A DNA stretch of 64,000 bases. Source: Schistosoma mansoni (lineage: Eukaryota > Platyhelminthes > Trematoda > Strigeidida > Schistosomatidae). The notes under the pieces were generated by a model. That model saw only the letters and a list, made by a program, of their open reading frames with translations. It ran no database searches and was not told the DNA's origin. Position numbers and translations under genes: made by a program. Below, piece after piece: positions 63,201 to 64,000 of this stretch (positions are counted from its first letter, which is position 1; each line of letters begins with the position of its first letter). The stretch lies in NCBI RefSeq assembly GCF_000237925.1, contig NC_031500.1, positions 5,453,254 through 5,517,253 on the forward strand, in the 5' to 3' direction.

Positions 63201-64000
63201 TCAATTTATTAAAATGGATCTGATTAAGATCATTCATCATAATAGATTAAAACCCATTGACGAAGTATTATGAATTAAGGAGCATTTCATTCCAGTACTA
63301 GACTCTTCAGCAGTATGCATTCATGAACCCACTCAAAATTAATCCCACGACTTTCATGTCGCGCGATAACCACGATACCATATATTCACAAAGGTGATAA
63401 ATTAAGGGTATTAATTGGATGATAACATCATATAAACCTGTGACCAAATAAAAGTTTAGAGTTCTTCAGGTTATGAATCAGAACTGTTGATCAAAAACCA
63501 AAATAAAATAAACAAGAAATCTCTTGAATACTCCTCAACACCTGAATCTTAACAGATATTCTAAAACAATACTATTGAGTTGTGGTTTACTTCATGATTG
63601 AAAGTTTCATGAAAATTAGTTTGATTTGTACGTAGTGTTTACTACGAATCTACATCATTCAGAGACCGAATAACTATAGATTCAGTAGATTGTAAAGTCG
63701 TAGTTTCGCCCTTTTAAGTAATCACATACCAGAATGAAATATTTTTACATGCTTTCTGGTTTTCTTTGACAGTCTATCTAAAATCAATCCACGTAACAGG
63801 TAACTTCTATTTAAAAACCATTTTTTAATTCACAAACTATAGTTTTTTCTTTGCACAGTCATAAATTTTTGCTGTTTTACTTCAAAGCTATTTTCATTTT
63901 ACAGATACTTTAAATCCAACATTTAGTACAACTAATTCACCTCCATCAATATTTCCACGACCTGCGTTTTGGACACCAGATGTTAGAACTTCACGTAAAA
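41177..64000 (+). CDS. Unrecognised Asn/Ser/Thr-rich protein, four exons, cut by the right edge
   Basis: I do not recognise this gene. Four exons join without frame conflict: 41177-41300 (ends with 2 nt of a codon), 56748-57087 (begins with 1 nt, ends in phase 0), 60845-62702 (starts in phase 0, ends with 1 nt) and 63905-64000 (begins with 2 nt). All have AG/GT borders, and they give about 800 residues. Exon 1 is basic then ordered-looking ([28 protein letters not shown]). Exon 2 has an ordered start ([20 protein letters not shown]) then a Thr-rich tract. Exon 3 is Asn/Ser-rich and probably disordered, with Ser/Pro sites ([12 protein letters not shown]). Exon 4 begins [20 protein letters not shown] and continues [11 protein letters not shown]. 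No signal peptide, membrane span or catalytic motif is visible. Further exons on either side are likely. Confidence 0.75.
42045..42185 (-). mobile_element. SINE family A, reversed
   Basis: GTGACCATTTCGTCTTAGTA, then TGAGACTCCTCAGCAATGTG, CACCCACGATCTCAC, GGACTCAAACTTGGCAC (anti-B box) and CATGTGAGACTTAAACTCAC (anti-A box area). Confidence 0.7.
46556..46572. repeat. (AT)n microsatellite
   Basis: A 17-bp AT dinucleotide run. Confidence 0.85.
47094..47489. repeat. Duplicated repeat, copy 1
   Basis: Matches 53649-54022 from GTACTATATAACGG to TGTTCAGTAAC at high identity, for example AAAGTGTTGGCTTGCA, TTAAGCCATTAGATACAAAC, GAGTCCTCTCATTCAGCTAT and ATGAAGAAATTTTCTTGGTT. This copy has about 29 extra bp near 47121-47150. 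No open frame is conserved. It is either a dispersed repeat or a local duplication. Confidence 0.8.
47630..47785 (-). mobile_element. SINE family A, reversed
   Basis: GCACTGGAGCACCGTTTCGT, then CCTAGTAAGGGACTCCCGAG, CAGTGCGCATCCATGACAC, GGGGATCAAACCCATCAC (anti-B box) and CTTGTATACTGTTGAACCGG (anti-A box). The two overlapping short open frames here are shadows of this element. Confidence 0.8.
48571..48609. repeat. Short (CAGT)n/(CAGA)n/(AGTT)n tract
   Basis: CAGTCAGTCAGTCA, then ACAGACAG, then TTAGTTAGTTA. A simple-sequence cluster. Confidence 0.75.
49130..49505 (+). mobile_element. Very decayed LINE 3' end
   Basis: Follows the order of the other LINE ends: TCATAAAGCCACTAACT, then TTTAGACCACGTGATTGGTA, TACATTGGGTGATATGAATC and AAACACTTGCAATACTC. 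The last two match LGDMAQNRSQWRR. A tail-like GTCATGCTCTACACTGATAA, CTAAGTGACTGA comes about 230 bp later. No reading frame survives. Confidence 0.5.
51165..53040 (+). mobile_element. RTE-like LINE, internally deleted
   Basis: A short 5' leader (AAGCCCGGGTAGAGGAGGAG, then GCAACCCCATCC) is joined at about 51241 to the end of the endonuclease domain ([40 protein letters not shown]). One frame then continues through a Lys/Glu-rich linker and the start of the reverse transcriptase ([65 protein letters not shown]). In-frame stops occur at 51467, 51674, 52469 and 52475. At about 52665-52671 the rest of the polymerase, including the F-x-DD active-site region, is missing. The sequence resumes at the C-terminus ([35 protein letters not shown]). 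The element is a dead copy. The 254-codon frame at 51707-52471 is its longest intact piece. Confidence 0.9.
53649..54022. repeat. Duplicated repeat, copy 2
   Basis: Partner of 47094-47489, about 6.5 kb away in the same orientation and on the other side of the deleted LINE. Confidence 0.8.
54785..54915 (-). mobile_element. SINE family A, reversed and decayed
   Basis: CTACTTCATTCTAGCATGAG, then ACTCATCACCAGTGTGTACA, CACGACCTCTC and ATTAAATCAAAGACCTTTAG (anti-B area). Confidence 0.6.
56748..57087 (+). CDS. Unrecognised gene, exon 2 of those visible (Thr-rich)
   Basis: The acceptor TTTTGCTTGAAATTTAG has its AG at 56746-56747 and the donor is GTAATA at 57088. It is open throughout and ends YRDDKQ. 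The middle is a Thr-rich tract from ACA/ACN codons ([20 protein letters not shown]), perhaps O-glycosylated or disordered. Confidence 0.7.
57285..57500 (+). mobile_element. Possible third SINE family (tRNA-like)
   Basis: CGATAAACTCAGTAGTAAC, then CGGGATTGAATTCGCC (B-box-like), GAGCACCAGTTTCCTCAAGA and TACTAGCCACTATCC. The end motif is the reverse complement of the family-B start (GGATAGTGGCTAG), hinting at a relationship. A tentative call. Confidence 0.35.
57670..58115 (+). mobile_element. Very decayed LINE 3' end
   Basis: GGGCTGAAAGAAAACTAGAT, then AACCAAGCCAGGACGTGGCA, corresponds to GWKK-RGGQTKTWH. The tail CACATATACGCGGGTTCTAC, GCGGTTTACTACAGACTAAC corresponds to the CATATATGCCTGGTCCTAC, GTTGTAGCTGACTGA end seen elsewhere. 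Confidence 0.5.
58550..58690 (-). mobile_element. SINE family A, reversed
   Basis: GTAGTTTTTTTGTCTTAGTA, then AAAGACTCTTCGACAGTATG, CATTCACAATTCCAC, GACGCAGGACCTTCAGG and TTTAAATACTGAGCTAACAT. Confidence 0.65.
58871..59226 (+). repeat. Dispersed repeat containing a tRNA-like SINE, copy 2
   Basis: Partner of 10670-10991. Head GACTAACTGATCTAAAG, B-box-like GGGTACGATCC, then GGAGTACTGGATACCCGCTG, TCCAATGCTTCCTGTTTTTC. The shared 3' half runs from ATAGTAATATCAAGGCGTTT to GTAGCTTTGCAAC. Confidence 0.75.
59227..60212. other. Intron, no recognised feature
   Basis: AT-rich. The short open frame at 59857-60042 has no homology or matching splice phase. Confidence 0.5.
60213..60258. repeat. (AT)n/(GTAT)n microsatellite
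   Basis: About 46 bp of AT repeats with a central GTATGTAT interruption. Confidence 0.9.
60418..60540 (-). mobile_element. SINE family B fragment
   Basis: ATACATAGTGGCTCGAGGTG, then GAATTCAGGACGCGCG, TTTTTCTAGTTTGTAAACTG and ATAATGTTGATGTTTATAG. This is the 5'-to-middle order of family B as written on the plus strand. Confidence 0.65.
60845..62702 (+). CDS. Unrecognised gene, exon 3 of those visible (Asn/Ser-rich, 1858 nt)
   Basis: The acceptor TTATTCCTATAAACAG has its AG at 60843-60844 and is phase 0 with the previous exon. The donor GTAAGT at 62703 is preferred over reading on to the TAA at 62732, because its phase fits the next open segment. It encodes 619 codons: [20 protein letters not shown], an SSS/YDS region, many Asn runs from AAT codons (for example about 61312-61345 and 62638-62660), a Cys pair (C-x2-C) near 61289-61303, Ser-Pro sites near 62243-62310 and a Gln-rich end near 62550-62680. 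The minus-strand frames here are shadows. Confidence 0.85.
62703..63904. other. Intron, one SINE remnant
   Basis: AT-rich, with a reversed SINE A at about 63.3 kb. It ends in the acceptor TTCATTTTACAG. Confidence 0.6.
63270..63390 (-). mobile_element. SINE family A, reversed and decayed
   Basis: GCATTTCATTCCAGTACTAG, then ACTCTTCAGCAGTATGCATT, CATGAACCCACTC, AATCCCACGACTTTC and CGCGATAACCACGATACC. Confidence 0.65.
63905..64000 (+). CDS. Unrecognised gene, exon 4 of those visible (cut by window)
   Basis: The acceptor is TTTTACAG (AG 63903-63904). The first two bases complete a His codon begun at 62702. It is then open to the window edge: [31 protein letters not shown]. Proline/serine-rich, with a possible Trp-Thr-Pro motif. 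Confidence 0.65.

Overview
This is a roughly 64-kb piece of an AT-rich animal genome. It has small exons, very long introns and many tRNA-derived SINEs and LINE fragments. The repeat families and the LINE protein sequence look like those of blood flukes (Schistosoma or a close trematode). That assignment rests on recognising the repeats and was not searched. Four runs of exactly 200 N mark scaffold gaps (11130-11329, 13743-13942, 19238-19437, 24750-24949).

Three host genes can be supported, all incomplete. (1) 489-8248, + strand: the last four coding exons of a ubiquitin conjugation factor E4 (U-box, UBE4A-like), with matching splice phases, a stop codon and a downstream poly(A) signal. (2) 12366-13279, - strand: two phase-compatible exons of a Qa-SNARE best matching syntaxin-16. 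The second exon ends on what aligns as the zero-layer glutamine, and the rest of the SNARE motif and the membrane anchor were not found. Genes 1 and 2 converge. (3) 41177-64000, + strand: four phase-compatible exons of an unrecognised protein rich in Asn, Ser and Thr, including one 1858-nt exon, running off the right edge.

The rest is introns, intergenic DNA and repeats. 0-10 kb: E4 introns holding LINE tails, SINEs, two copies of an unclassified ~390-bp repeat and, around 6.5-7.0 kb, a ~509-bp retroposon; a sibling copy lies at 9.4-9.9 kb, and both copies have 11-bp target-site duplications. 10-27 kb: the syntaxin exons, a 390-bp element with 40-bp inverted ends (MITE-like), and SINEs arranged as inverted pairs around two of the assembly gaps. 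27-41 kb: almost gene-free, with LINE 3' ends at 32 and 37 kb and a long SINE at 38.8 kb. 41-64 kb: the third gene, whose 15.4-kb intron carries an internally deleted LINE (about 51.2-53.0 kb) and a duplicated ~370-bp repeat on either side of it.

The three genes have no evident functional link beyond general housekeeping roles: E4 acts in ubiquitin chain extension, syntaxin-16 in endosome-to-Golgi fusion, and the third is unknown. The most interesting observations are the unrecognised low-complexity gene, the MITE-like element, the SINE fold-back composites (one with its own target-site duplication), and the 490-510-bp retroposon family.
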